This document shows positions 45,105 to 53,494 of a stretch of 64,000 nucleotides of DNA, one piece after another. The stretch lies in contig JADZEK010000062.1 in assembly GCA_020850595.1 (NCBI GenBank), forward strand, positions 1-64,000, written 5' to 3'. The notes beneath the pieces were generated by a model. It was not told the origin of the DNA, made no database searches, and saw only the letters and a program-made list of their open reading frames with translations. Source of the stretch: Anaerolineales bacterium (GTDB lineage Bacteria; Chloroflexota; Anaerolineae; Anaerolineales; UBA6663). A program made the position numbers and the translations under genes. The stretch's first letter is position 1, and every line of letters starts with the position of its first letter.

Positions 45105-46819
45105 GGAGCACCTTTCTTCATCTTGGCGAGCAGGGCCATCATCTTCTCGTTGCCGCCAGCGGGCGGCCGCCAATCGAGCTGGACGACCTGCGCCCCCTGC
45201 CCGGCCAGGCTGGCGGCGAACGACTCCAGGCCGACGTTGACGGCGGCCAGTGGGGCGCGCGCCAGGCGGTCGAGCGCCACGGGCGGCGCGCTGAGCACAG
45301 CGTTAACGGAGGCGGGCGCGCGGCCAAGGCGCTGGGCCACGCGGCTGACGGCGGCCGTGGTGGTCTCGACCACGAACGCGCCTGCCTCGGCCAGGCGCTG
45401 TTTTTGCGCCTCCAGGCCCTGCGGGTCGGCGTCGGTGCCGACGACCAGGGCCACGACCTCCAGCTCCGGCCGGGCGGCTTGGGCGGCGGCGATGGCGGGG
45501 CCAAGCTCGGCGGCCGGGTCGGGGTGCGCGCCTTCGCCGAGCACCACGTCGAGCAAGATCAGGCCGACGGTGGGGTCGGCGGCTTCCTGCTTGAGGCGGC
45601 GGAGGCGCAGTTCGTTGTCAATCATGGGGTGCAGGCGGCCGACCGTGAACACGTCTTCGCCCAGGTCTAGGAGAGTGTGCGCCTGTGACTGGAGCGGGTC
45701 GGCCAACTGCTGCTCTTGGCTGGAAGCGAGATTGGAAAAGAGCGGCGTCAGCACGGCTTGCAGGCCCAGCAACGTTTCGTTGGCGAGCGTGCCGCCGGAG
45801 AAGAGCGCGCGCAAGTAGGGCGCGGCGAGGGGCGGCGGGGCGGCAGCCGGGGCGACCTCGGCGGCGGGCAGGCCCACGGCCAACTGGGCCGCGCGCTCGG
45901 CGGCGTCGGCCAGCGAGACGGCGAAGTGCAGGTTGCCGATCTGGCGGCCGGGCGGCGGGTAGCCGAGGAAGTCCACCACGACGGGCTTGCCGGCGGCCTG
46001 GGCGGCGGCCAGCAGCCGCGTGGCGACGGTGGGCGCGGGCGGCTTGCTGACGATGACGATGACTTTCGTGTCGGGGTCGCGGGCGAGCAGGTCGAGCGAC
46101 TGGCGGGCGGTGATAGCGTCTACTTCGGCCTTGAGGTCGCGCCCGCCGGTGCCCAGCGCGTGCGACACGCCCGAGCCGAGCGCATGCAGGCGGCTGGTGA
46201 CGGCCTGCAAGCCGGTGCCCGACGCGCCGACGAGGCCGACCGGCCCGCGCCGCACGCGGTTGGCGAAGCCCAACCCCACGCCGTTGACGATGGCCGTGCC
46301 GCAATCTGGCCCCATGACGAGCAAACCACGCGCCAGCGCGGTCTGCTTTAAGGCGACTTCATCGGCCAACGACACGTTGTTGCTGTAGAGGAAGACATGC
46401 CGATCGTGGTCGAGCGCCTCACGGGCCACACCCGCAGCGTAGCGGCCCGGCACCGAGACCAGCACCCAGGCGGCTTCAGGTAACTGGCGCAGGGCGGTCT
46501 CCAGGCTGCGCGGGCGGAACTCGGGCGCCACGCTCGTACGACGGCGGGCCAGGAGAGCATCTACCTGGCCGAGCGCGGCCTCGGCGGCGGCGGCGCTCCC
46601 AGCGCGGACCACTAGCAGCAGGTCGTTGGGGCCGGCCGTGGGCGTGCCGGCCAGCAGGCCACTTTGCTCCAACAGCTCGCAGTTGGCGGGGGTCGCCATC
46701 ACTACGCCGGCATCCAGCACGCCGGGCAGGCCGAGCAGGTTGCGCTGGAGCTGCATGAGCACGGCCGAATCGTAATATGCGCCGGGGCGCACTTCGCTGC
46801 GAAGGTGATCAAGCGCCAT
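45101..46819 (-). CDS. fdrA: FdrA, succinyl-CoA-synthetase-like subunit of a carbamoyltransferase
   Basis: A 572-residue protein with the FdrA layout. An N-terminal ACT-like region starts 'RPGAYYDSAVLMQLQRNL'. A Rossmann domain carries 'VMGPDCGTAIVNGVGLGFAN' and 'GPVGLVGASGTGLQ' near residues 170-205. A second succinyl-CoA-synthetase-like half contains 'LFSGGTLANE' and 'LILLDVVLGEGAHPDP'. FdrA (AllF in E. coli) is the largest subunit of the three-part oxamate carbamoyltransferase. It precedes and overlaps DUF1116 as in enterobacteria, but DUF2877 has moved downstream of two unrelated genes. A carbamate kinase, which accompanies the genes in E. coli, is not seen in the window. Confidence 0.9.
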   Translation of the reverse strand: MALDHLRSEVRPGAYYDSAVLMQLQRNLLGLPGVLDAGVVMATPANCELLEQSGLLAGTPTAGPNDLLLVVRAGSAAAAEAALGQVDALLARRRTSVAPEFRPRSLETALRQLPEAAWVLVSVPGRYAAGVAREALDHDRHVFLYSNNVSLADEVALKQTALARGLLVMGPDCGTAIVNGVGLGFANRVRRGPVGLVGASGTGLQAVTSRLHALGSGVSHALGTGGRDLKAEVDAITARQSLDLLARDPDTKVIVIVSKPPAPTVATRLLAAAQAAGKPVVVDFLGYPPPGRQIGNLHFAVSLADAAERAAQLAVGLPAAEVAPAAAPPPLAAPYLRALFSGGTLANETLLGLQAVLTPLFSNLASSQEQQLADPLQSQAHTLLDLGEDVFTVGRLHPMIDNELRLRRLKQEAADPTVGLILLDVVLGEGAHPDPAAELGPAIAAAQAARPELEVVALVVGTDADPQGLEAQKQRLAEAGAFVVETTTAAVSRVAQRLGRAPASVNAVLSAPPVALDRLARAPLAAVNVGLESFAASLAGQGAQVVQLDWRPPAGGNEKMMALLAKMKKGAP

Positions 46820-46828
46820 GCGATGCCT

Positions 46829-48130
46829 CTACGCCAATTGTTGCGCCAGCGGCGCCGCCCAGGCCAAGAGCTGCTCATCGGCCCACCAGCGCCCAATAAA
46901 CTGCACGCCCAACGGCAGCCCATCCGCCGATGATCCGGCGGGCACGCCCACGGCGGGCAGCCCGGCGTGGGTCCAGGGCAGATTCATGACCGGGTCGCCG
47001 GTGCTCTCCAGCCCGAGCGGGGCAGGGCCGAGGGCGGAGGGCGCGATCCACAAGTCAAGGCCGTGGTCGTCCATCAACCGCGTGAGGTCGGCGCGCAGGT
47101 CGGCGCGGCCGTGGCAGGCGGCTTCCACGGCCTCCGGGTCGGCGGCGCGGCCGCGCGCCACCAGGTCGGCGGTGCGCGGGTGATACAGCTGGCCGTAGGC
47201 GGGAAACCAGGCCGCGTGCACCTGGGCGGCCTCGGCCGCCAGCAGCAGCCAGTGACGCTCGCGCACCGCCTCGAAGTCGGCCAGGGCGGGCACGGGGCGC
47301 ACCTGGCAGCCCGCGGCCAGCAACTGGGCCATGACCTGCCGTAAGTGGGCCTGCGCGGCCTCGCCCGCCGCGTCGAGGTATGGCCCGGCCGGCACGCCGA
47401 TGACGGGCTGGCGGTCGGCGACGGCGGGCCGCCATTCGGCGCACAGCACGCCCGCTGCCAGGGCCGCGCCGGGCACGTCGGGGGTGAACAGGCCAACGTG
47501 GTCGAGCGAGGGCGAGAGCGGGATGACGCCCGCGGCCGAGATGCGGGCGTAGCTGGGCTTGTAGCCCACCACGCCACAGAAGGCGGCCGGGCGGATGATG
47601 GAGCCGATGGTCTGCGTGCCGAGCGTGAGCGGCCCCAGGCCCGCCGCCACCGCCGCCGCCGAGCCGCTGCTGGAGCCGCCGGGCGTGTGCGCCGCGTTGT
47701 GCGGGTTGCGGGTGGGGCCGGGGCCAAAGAAGGCGAACTCGGTGGAGACGGTTTTGCCGAGGACCAGCGCGCCCGCGTGGCGCAGCGCCGTCACCGCCTC
47801 GGCTTGCGGGCCGGCCAGCGCTTCAGGCGGCAGCCGGCTGCCGGCGGTGGTGGGGAGGCCGTCCACGTGAAAGATGTCTTTGACGCCGACCGGCACGCCA
47901 TAGAGCGGCGGGCGCGCGCCGGGGTCAGGGTAGTGCGCCTCCAGCGCTACCGCTTCGGCCCGCAGCCGCGCAAAACGCTCCGGCTCGGGCATGTAAGCGC
48001 GCAGGCCAGGCTCGCGCTCGGCGAAGCGGGCTTCGAGGTAGTCCAGGTAAGCGGCAAGGGCCAGCCGGCCGGTGCGCAGGGCGTGGGCCAGAGCCGGCAG
48101 GTCGGCGGGCGGCGCGGTCAGGTTTGTCAT
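46829..48130 (-). CDS. amidase-signature family hydrolase
   Basis: The 433-residue enzyme has the complete Ser-cisSer-Lys triad region: Lys84 in 'VGVKDIFHVDG', the 'GGSSSGSAAA' stretch (Ser153-Ser155) and nucleophile Ser177 in 'TIGSIIRPA'. The family includes allophanate hydrolase, GatA and ureidomalonase-type enzymes. In this operon, hydrolysis of a linear amide or ureide after ring opening is likely. The ATG at 48130 overlaps the iron-sulfur subunit stop by 4 nt, and FdrA begins 9 nt after its end. GatA is unlikely because GatB and GatC are not adjacent and the context is catabolic. Confidence 0.88.
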   Translation of the reverse strand: MTNLTAPPADLPALAHALRTGRLALAAYLDYLEARFAEREPGLRAYMPEPERFARLRAEAVALEAHYPDPGARPPLYGVPVGVKDIFHVDGLPTTAGSRLPPEALAGPQAEAVTALRHAGALVLGKTVSTEFAFFGPGPTRNPHNAAHTPGGSSSGSAAAVAAGLGPLTLGTQTIGSIIRPAAFCGVVGYKPSYARISAAGVIPLSPSLDHVGLFTPDVPGAALAAGVLCAEWRPAVADRQPVIGVPAGPYLDAAGEAAQAHLRQVMAQLLAAGCQVRPVPALADFEAVRERHWLLLAAEAAQVHAAWFPAYGQLYHPRTADLVARGRAADPEAVEAACHGRADLRADLTRLMDDHGLDLWIAPSALGPAPLGLESTGDPVMNLPWTHAGLPAVGVPAGSSADGLPLGVQFIGRWWADEQLLAWAAPLAQQLA

Positions 48131-48624
48131 GCGGGCGCGGCGGGTTCGCGACCGGCCTGACGATCGGCCGCGAGCTTGGCCGCCTTGACGATGTTCTGAT
48201 AGCCGGTGCAGCGGCACAAGTTGCCGGAGAGGGCCTCGCGGATCTCGGTCTCGCTCGGGTCGGGGTTCTCTTCAAGAAACGGCACGAGCGTCATCAGGAT
48301 GCCGGGAGTGCAGAAGCCGCACTGCAAGCCGTGCGCATCCCAGAAAGCCTGCTGCAGCGGGTGGAGGTGTTTGGGGTCGGGGGCCAGCCCTTCCACCGTC
48401 ATCAGCGCGTGCCCATCGGCCTGCACGGCCAGGGTCAGGCAGGAGCGCACGGGCTGGCCGTCGAAGAGGATGGTGCAGGCCCCGCACACGCCGTGCTCGC
48501 AGCCGACATGCGTGCCGCTCAGGCCTAAGTCGTGGCGCAGAAAGTCGCTCAGCAGCAGGCGCGGCTCCACGCCGCGGGTGTAGCTCTGGCCGTTCACGGT
48601 CAGCGTGATCGTCTGGGTGCTCAT
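48127..48624 (-). CDS. molybdenum hydroxylase 2Fe-2S subunit
   Basis: A 165-residue subunit with two [2Fe-2S] clusters. The N-terminal plant-type ferredoxin domain has Cys42, Cys47, Cys50 and Cys62. The C-terminal helical domain has Cys102, Cys105, Cys137 and Cys139 ('CGFCTPG' and 'CRCTGYQNI'). It passes electrons from the molybdenum centre to the FAD subunit. It overlaps both neighbours by 4 nt (FAD subunit upstream, amidase downstream). Its large-subunit partner is the gene at 40616-42982. Confidence 0.94.
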   Translation of the reverse strand: MSTQTITLTVNGQSYTRGVEPRLLLSDFLRHDLGLSGTHVGCEHGVCGACTILFDGQPVRSCLTLAVQADGHALMTVEGLAPDPKHLHPLQQAFWDAHGLQCGFCTPGILMTLVPFLEENPDPSETEIREALSGNLCRCTGYQNIVKAAKLAADRQAGREPAAPA

Positions 48625-49511
48625 ACGGCGCTCTCCTGCCGAGCGCGCGCCCGGTCGCGGGCGGCGGCGAGGGCGCGGCGCGAAAGCACGCGCGCCAGGT
48701 GGCGTTGATACTCGGGCGTGGCGTGCACGTTGCCCAGCGGCTCCATCTCGCGCGTGGCGGCGTGGTCGGCGGCGGCAGTGAGCGCCTCGGCGGTCAGCGT
48801 CTGACCGACCAGCAGCCCGGCCGCTGCTGTGGCAGAGAGCGGGCCGTCGCCGGCATTGAGATAGACCAGCCGAGCGGCGGTGCAGACTTCCGCCGGGTCG
48901 AGCGTGACCACGGCGGCCACGCCCAGCAGGGCATAGTCGCCGGAGCGGCGGGCGAACTCGTGAAAGCTCGTGCCGGTGCGGGGCGGCAGCGGCGGCAGGG
49001 CCACTTCCACCAGCAGTTCGTCGGGCGTCAGGGCCGTGGTCAGCAGACCCAAGAAGAACTCACTCGCTGGTATCCAGCGCTCGCCGCTAAGGGAGCGCGC
49101 CCGCAGCCGCGCATCGAGCGCCACGGCGATGACGGGCAATTCAGCGGCGGGGTCGGCGTGGGCCAGGCTGCCGCCGAGCGTGCCGCGGTTGCGAATTTGC
49201 GGGTGGGCCACGTGCGGCAGGGCTTCGGCTAGCAGCGGGGCGTGCCGGGCGACGAGCGGGTCACGCTCCAGGGCGCGCTGGCGGGCCATGGCCCCCAGGC
49301 GCAACTCGCCATCCACCACGGCGCGGGCGGCCAGGCCGGGCACGCGGTTCAGGTCTACCAGCAGGCCGGCCTGCACCAGCCGGAAGTTCATGGCCGGGAT
49401 CAGGCTCTGCCCGCCCGCGAGGAATTTGGCCTCGTCGCCGTGCTCGGCCTTCAGGGCCAGCGCGGCGTCGAGCGAGGCAGGCGCGGCGTACTCAAAGGGC
49501 GCGGGCTTCAT
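48621..49511 (-). CDS. molybdenum hydroxylase FAD-binding subunit
   Basis: The 296-residue protein is the medium subunit of the xanthine dehydrogenase family. FAD-binding motifs are 'LAGGQSLIPAMNFRL' (residues 31-45) and 'TLGGSLAHADPAAELP' near residue 115, followed by a CO dehydrogenase flavoprotein C-terminal domain. Electrons from the iron-sulfur subunit go to FAD and then to an external acceptor. It follows the N-carbamoyl-beta-alanine amidohydrolase by 6 nt. Confidence 0.92.
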   Translation of the reverse strand: MKPAPFEYAAPASLDAALALKAEHGDEAKFLAGGQSLIPAMNFRLVQAGLLVDLNRVPGLAARAVVDGELRLGAMARQRALERDPLVARHAPLLAEALPHVAHPQIRNRGTLGGSLAHADPAAELPVIAVALDARLRARSLSGERWIPASEFFLGLLTTALTPDELLVEVALPPLPPRTGTSFHEFARRSGDYALLGVAAVVTLDPAEVCTAARLVYLNAGDGPLSATAAAGLLVGQTLTAEALTAAADHAATREMEPLGNVHATPEYQRHLARVLSRRALAAARDRARARQESAV

Positions 49512-49517
49512 CGCGGG

Positions 49518-50387
49518 CTAGGCCAGCGGGTCGGCGATCTCGCCGTAGAGATCGGGCCGGCGGTCGCGGTAGAACTGCCAGGTGTTGCGCACTTCGCGCA
49601 CCAGGTCGAGGTTCAGGTCACACACGATAAGCTGCTCCTGGCTGTCGCTGGCCGTGCCGCGCCCGGTGGTCAGATCGGGCAGGTAGGCGCCGCGTGGGTC
49701 GCAGAAGTAGCTGGTGCCGTAATAGTCGTTATCGCCCAACTCTGACTCCTGCCCGACACGGTTGATAGTGCCGATGAACACGCCGTTGGCGATGGCGTGC
49801 GAGCGCTGCTCGATCTCCCACAGATGCATGGAGAGGCCGCGCGAGGTGGCCGAGGGGATGAAGATCATCTCGGCTCCGTGCAGGCCGAGCACGCGCGGGC
49901 CTTCGGGGAAGTGGCGGTCGTAGCAGATGTAGACGCCGACCTTACCGACGGCGGTGTTGAAGACCGGATAGCCCAGGTTGCCGGGTTTGAAATAGAACTT
50001 TTCCCAAAAGCCCTTGACCTGGGGGATGTGGGTTTTGCGATACTTGCCCAACACCGCGCCGTCGGCATCAATGACGGCGGCGCAGTTGTAATACACGCCG
50101 GTCTGTTCCTGCTCGTACATAGGCACGATGAGCACCATGTGGTGCTTGCGCGCCACGGCTTGCATGAGCTTGGTGGTCGGGCCGGCGGGGATGGCCTCGG
50201 TGTAGTCATAAAACTTCGCGTCCTGCACCTGACAGAAATAGGGGCCGTAGAACAGTTCTTGAAAGCACATGATCTGCGCGCCCTGCGCCGCGGCCTGCTC
50301 GACGTAAGCGACGTGTTTGTCAATCATGGCTTGCTTGGAGCCGGCCCAGGTGGCCTGGATGAGCGCGCCGCGCACGATGTTGGGCAT
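49518..50387 (-). CDS. N-carbamoyl-beta-alanine amidohydrolase (beta-ureidopropionase, nitrilase superfamily)
   Basis: A 289-residue nitrilase-superfamily amidohydrolase with the catalytic triad Glu44 ('FQELFYGPYF'), Lys118 ('KYRKTHIPQ') and Cys155 ('VYICYDRHFPEG'). 'TSRGLSMHLWEIEQRSHA' and the 'NRVG' stretch place it among beta-ureidopropionase/N-carbamoylputrescine-type enzymes. The reaction releases CO2 and NH3 from an N-carbamoyl amino acid, e.g. N-carbamoyl-beta-alanine to beta-alanine. A GAGG Shine-Dalgarno precedes the ATG at 50387. With the dihydropyrimidinase and aminotransferase it reproduces the lower reductive pyrimidine pathway. Confidence 0.9.
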   Translation of the reverse strand: MPNIVRGALIQATWAGSKQAMIDKHVAYVEQAAAQGAQIMCFQELFYGPYFCQVQDAKFYDYTEAIPAGPTTKLMQAVARKHHMVLIVPMYEQEQTGVYYNCAAVIDADGAVLGKYRKTHIPQVKGFWEKFYFKPGNLGYPVFNTAVGKVGVYICYDRHFPEGPRVLGLHGAEMIFIPSATSRGLSMHLWEIEQRSHAIANGVFIGTINRVGQESELGDNDYYGTSYFCDPRGAYLPDLTTGRGTASDSQEQLIVCDLNLDLVREVRNTWQFYRDRRPDLYGEIADPLA

Positions 50388-50458
50388 GGGGACCTCGGAG
50401 AGCACAAGGACGGGCGGAGGGCCGGGTGGCCCTCCGCCCGCCGCGAACAGGGCATGGG

Positions 50459-51691
50459 TTACTCGCCGCCGGGGGTAATCTCGACGGTGCGCGGGGTATA
50501 GTCGGCGCCGGTGGCGTCAACGCCGTCGGCGGCCAGGCCGGCGACGGCCTGCTCCGACAGGTCGGAACGGAAAGCGCCTTCGCTGGGCGGGGCGTTGATG
50601 ACCAACTGGGAGGTGGCGACTTCCACGGTCTGATCCCACAATTCCAGGTTCATCACGCCAATGCCGTCGGGGGAGGGCCAGATGAGCTTGTTGATTTCGT
50701 TGAGCTGCCAGGCCATGTGGCCGCGGCCGAGGGTCGGGCCGTTGGAGAGCACGATGTCAACGCAGGCGTCGAAGTTGTCGCGGCAGTAGATCCAGCCGCG
50801 GTAGGAGGCGCGCAGGAAGCGGACGGCCACGTCTTCGTTGCCGCTCTCGGCCAGCCAGGCGGCATTGGCCCAGATGGCGTCTTGCAGCATGGCGGTGCCC
50901 ACGTCGTTGAAGTTGATGACGCTGAGGTCTTCGGGCTGGTAGAGTTGGCCGGTGTCGGGGTTGGTGGCCTCGAGCACCTGGGCGTATTCGTTGTAGGTCA
51001 TGGCCTGGGCCGCGTCAATTTCGCGGTTGAGCAGCAGGCTCATGTCGAAGGGCTGCTGCACGATCTCCAGGTCGCTGGCCGGGTTGAGGCCGACCTTGGT
51101 CATGGCCGCCAGCAACTCGAACTCGTTGCCGAAACCCCAGGTGCCGACCTTCTTGCCGCGCCAATCTTCGGGCTTGGTGATGCCCGAGTCGGCCCAGGAG
51201 ACTTCGAGCGTGCCGCTGCGCTGGAAGACCTGGCCGACATCCACGATGTCGGCGCCTTCCTGGCGCGAGACGAGGGCCTTGGGCACCCAGGCGATGGCGA
51301 ATTCGGCCTGGCCGGAGGCGAGCACCTGCTGCGGGACGATGTCCACCGCGCCCTGCAGGATGGTCACATCGAGACCTTCATCTTCATAGAAGCCCTGATC
51401 TACCGCGGCGAAGTAGCCGGCGAACTGCGACTGCACCACCCACTGAAGCTGCAAGCGGACGGGGATCAGCTCACCGGTGTTGTTGGAGCCTTGGGCAGCG
51501 GCGGCGGTGGCGGCGGCCGAGGTGGCCGCGGCGTTGGCCTGGGCGGCGGCGGCCGCGGCGGTGGCCGCCGCGTCAACAACGGGGGCGGTGGTCGGCTGGA
51601 GCGCCACGGGGCTGGCGCAGGCGGAAACCAGCACCAACATGGCCGCCAAGAGCGAGGCAAAGCGGCCGAGACTGCGGACATGGGCATTCAT
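50459..51691 (-). CDS. NMT1/THI5-type ABC substrate-binding lipoprotein
   Basis: The 410-residue protein has a lipoprotein signal (lipobox LVSAC, Cys25), then an unusual Ala-rich linker (about residues 38-72), then an NMT1/THI5-like domain beginning 'VRLQLQWVVQSQFAGYFAA'. Family members bind pyrimidine thiamine precursors, riboflavin, taurine or sulfonates. The 'WGFGNEFELLAA' segment is common in pyrimidine-precursor-type members. With two permeases and one ATPase it forms an importer, and the operon suggests its ligand is the N-heterocycle degraded by the downstream genes. AAGGAG lies 11 nt before the ATG. Confidence 0.87.
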   Translation of the reverse strand: MNAHVRSLGRFASLLAAMLVLVSACASPVALQPTTAPVVDAAATAAAAAAQANAAATSAAATAAAAQGSNNTGELIPVRLQLQWVVQSQFAGYFAAVDQGFYEDEGLDVTILQGAVDIVPQQVLASGQAEFAIAWVPKALVSRQEGADIVDVGQVFQRSGTLEVSWADSGITKPEDWRGKKVGTWGFGNEFELLAAMTKVGLNPASDLEIVQQPFDMSLLLNREIDAAQAMTYNEYAQVLEATNPDTGQLYQPEDLSVINFNDVGTAMLQDAIWANAAWLAESGNEDVAVRFLRASYRGWIYCRDNFDACVDIVLSNGPTLGRGHMAWQLNEINKLIWPSPDGIGVMNLELWDQTVEVATSQLVINAPPSEGAFRSDLSEQAVAGLAADGVDATGADYTPRTVEITPGGE

Positions 51692-51733
51692 AGTGCGATG
51701 ACTCCTTCTCCTCTGGTAGGTTCACGTTTCCGT

Positions 51734-51788
51734 TCAACCAACACGGCAAAACACACAGCGCGGGTCGTGGGTGCGTCTCACCTCCTTT
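51734..51788 (-). other. orphan full-strength Shine-Dalgarno and 15-codon frame before the binding-protein gene
   Basis: Minus-strand AAAGGAGGTGA (51778-51788) is a near-perfect anti-16S match but has no start codon at normal spacing. A GTG inside it opens a 15-codon frame containing two cysteines, ending in TGA at 51734. It may be a leader peptide, a ribosome standby site or chance. The 121-nt gap 51692-51812 otherwise holds only the true Shine-Dalgarno. Confidence 0.25.
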
Positions 51789-51812
51789 GGGTCGCCGCCG
51801 GCCAGGGGCGGG

Positions 51813-52664
51813 CTACTCCTCGCCGGAGCGCTGGGAGGCATGCCAGGGCATGAGCCAGCGTTCGGCCAGCAGAATGATAATGTAGAAGGCCAAACCCATG
51901 GCGCAGGCCACCAGAATAGCCGCCCAGGCCTCGGCGAAGTGGAACAGCGCCGCCTGCTGCGAGATGTAGACCCCCAGCGCCTGCCGCGAGCCGCCGAAAT
52001 ACTCGCTGACGATGGCCCCGATGACGCTGAGCGTGCCGGCGACCTTGAAGGCGCTGAAGACAAACGGCAGCGCATTGGGCAGCCGCAGCTTGGCCAGCAC
52101 GGTAAACTCGCCCGCCGCGTACGAGCGCAGCAACTCCAGCGCGCCGGCGTCTACGAGCGTCAGGCCGCGCACGGTGTTGATCATGACCGGGAAGAACACA
52201 ATGACCGCCACCATGCTCATCTTCGCCATGGGGTTGGTGATGCCGAACCAGTTGTTCATGATCGGCGCGAGGGCGACGATGGGCGTGGCGTTCACGGCGA
52301 TGGCGAAGGGCATGAAGCCCTCGCTGATGACGGTCCAGCGGGCGGTAGCCAGCGCCACGGCGAGGCCGAGCGCGCAGCCAATGAGGAACCCGCCGCCCGC
52401 CTCGCGCAGCGTGAACAGCCCGGCCGGAAAGATGACCGGGAATTCGCGCAGGAAGGTGGCGGCGATGAGCGACGGCCGCGGCAGGAGGAAGCCTTCGATG
52501 CGGAAGACGGCCACGCCGGTTTCCCACAGCACCAGGCCGAGCGCGAACACGGCCAGGGCGGGCAGGTAGCGGCGCAGCGTGGCCGCCAGCCGCGCGCGCA
52601 GGCTGGGCCCGGCCGTCAGGGTCACGGCCTCCAGGCTGGCGGTGACTTCCATGAGCTGGCTCAT
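51813..52664 (-). CDS. ABC transporter permease (SsuC/TauC family), second permease
   Basis: A 283-residue membrane protein with about six transmembrane segments and the cytoplasmic coupling segment 'LLRSYAAGEFTVLAKLRLPNALP', the EAA-type loop of binding-protein-dependent permeases. It likely pairs with the permease at 53495-54421 as a heterodimer. Its ATG overlaps the ATPase stop by 4 nt. Family: nitrate/sulfonate/taurine/pyrimidine-precursor importers. Confidence 0.87.
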   Translation of the reverse strand: MSQLMEVTASLEAVTLTAGPSLRARLAATLRRYLPALAVFALGLVLWETGVAVFRIEGFLLPRPSLIAATFLREFPVIFPAGLFTLREAGGGFLIGCALGLAVALATARWTVISEGFMPFAIAVNATPIVALAPIMNNWFGITNPMAKMSMVAVIVFFPVMINTVRGLTLVDAGALELLRSYAAGEFTVLAKLRLPNALPFVFSAFKVAGTLSVIGAIVSEYFGGSRQALGVYISQQAALFHFAEAWAAILVACAMGLAFYIIILLAERWLMPWHASQRSGEE

Positions 52665-53470
52665 GCGCCGGCGCCCGTCCCGGCGGCGGGGCCTTCCTCG
52701 CGGCGCAGCACTTCGCGCACTTCGGTGATCTTCTCGAAGAAGCGCGGCGCTTCGCGGGTGTCGAAGCCGCGCGGGCGAGGCAGGTCTACCGCGATGATGC
52801 CGGCCACGCGCCCAGGCCGCGGCGACATGACCACCACGCGCGAGGCCAGAAAGACGGCTTCGGGGATGCTGTGGGTCACGAAGACGACCGTGGTGCGCGT
52901 CTGGCTCCAGATGTGCAGCAGTTCGAGCTGCATGTGCTCGCGCGTCATCTCGTCCAGCGCGCCGAACGGCTCATCCATGAGCAGCAGCGAGGGCGAAAAG
53001 GCCAGCGCGCGGGCAATGGCCACGCGCTGCTGCATGCCGCCGGAAAGCTGCCAGGGATAATGCCGCCCAAAGTCGCCGAGCTGCACCAGGCGCAACATCT
53101 CTTGGGCGCGGGCTTCGCGCTGGGCTTTGGGGTAGCGCATGACCTCCAGCGGCAACTGCACGTTCTGGCTCACCGAGCGCCATTCGTAGAGCGTGGCCTG
53201 CTGAAAGACCATGCCGTAGTCGCGGTCGCGGCGGGCCTGCGGCGCGGGCTTGCCGTTGACGCGCACCTGCCCGGTGGTGGGGCTGATCAGGTCGCCGATG
53301 ACGCGCAGCAGCGTGCTCTTGCCGCAGCCGGAGGGGCCGAGCAGTGCGATGAACTCGCCGGCCTGGACTTCGAGGTTGATGTTTTCCAGGGCCAGCACGC
53401 GCGCCGCGGCCCCTTGGCCGAAAGCTTTGCTGACTCCCTGGATGGAGATGACGCTGGCCGACTCGCTCAC
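52661..53470 (-). CDS. ABC transporter ATPase (SsuB/TauB family)
   Basis: The 269-residue ATPase has Walker A 'LLGPSGCGKSTLLR', Q-loop 'FQQATLYEW', signature 'LSGGMQQRVAIARALA', Walker B 'LLLMDEPFGALD' and the switch His in 'VVFVTHSIPEAVFL'. This is the standard NrtD/SsuB/TauB-type ATPase. It serves both permeases and the NMT1-type binding protein. The start is GTG at 53470, 24 nt after the first permease. Confidence 0.92.
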   Translation of the reverse strand: MSESASVISIQGVSKAFGQGAAARVLALENINLEVQAGEFIALLGPSGCGKSTLLRVIGDLISPTTGQVRVNGKPAPQARRDRDYGMVFQQATLYEWRSVSQNVQLPLEVMRYPKAQREARAQEMLRLVQLGDFGRHYPWQLSGGMQQRVAIARALAFSPSLLLMDEPFGALDEMTREHMQLELLHIWSQTRTTVVFVTHSIPEAVFLASRVVVMSPRPGRVAGIIAVDLPRPRGFDTREAPRFFEKITEVREVLRREEGPAAGTGAGA

Positions 53471-53494
53471 AGACTGACTCCCTGAACCTGCCCG

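Noticed and set aside
43839..45818. 659-codon plus-strand frame antisense to DUF1116 and FdrA
   Set aside because: Shadow frame: composition is Gly/Ala/Val/His-biased and it spans two real genes and their junction.
46829..48130. GatA subunit of glutamyl-tRNA amidotransferase
   Set aside because: No GatB or GatC is adjacent and the gene is embedded by 4-nt overlap in a catabolic operon.
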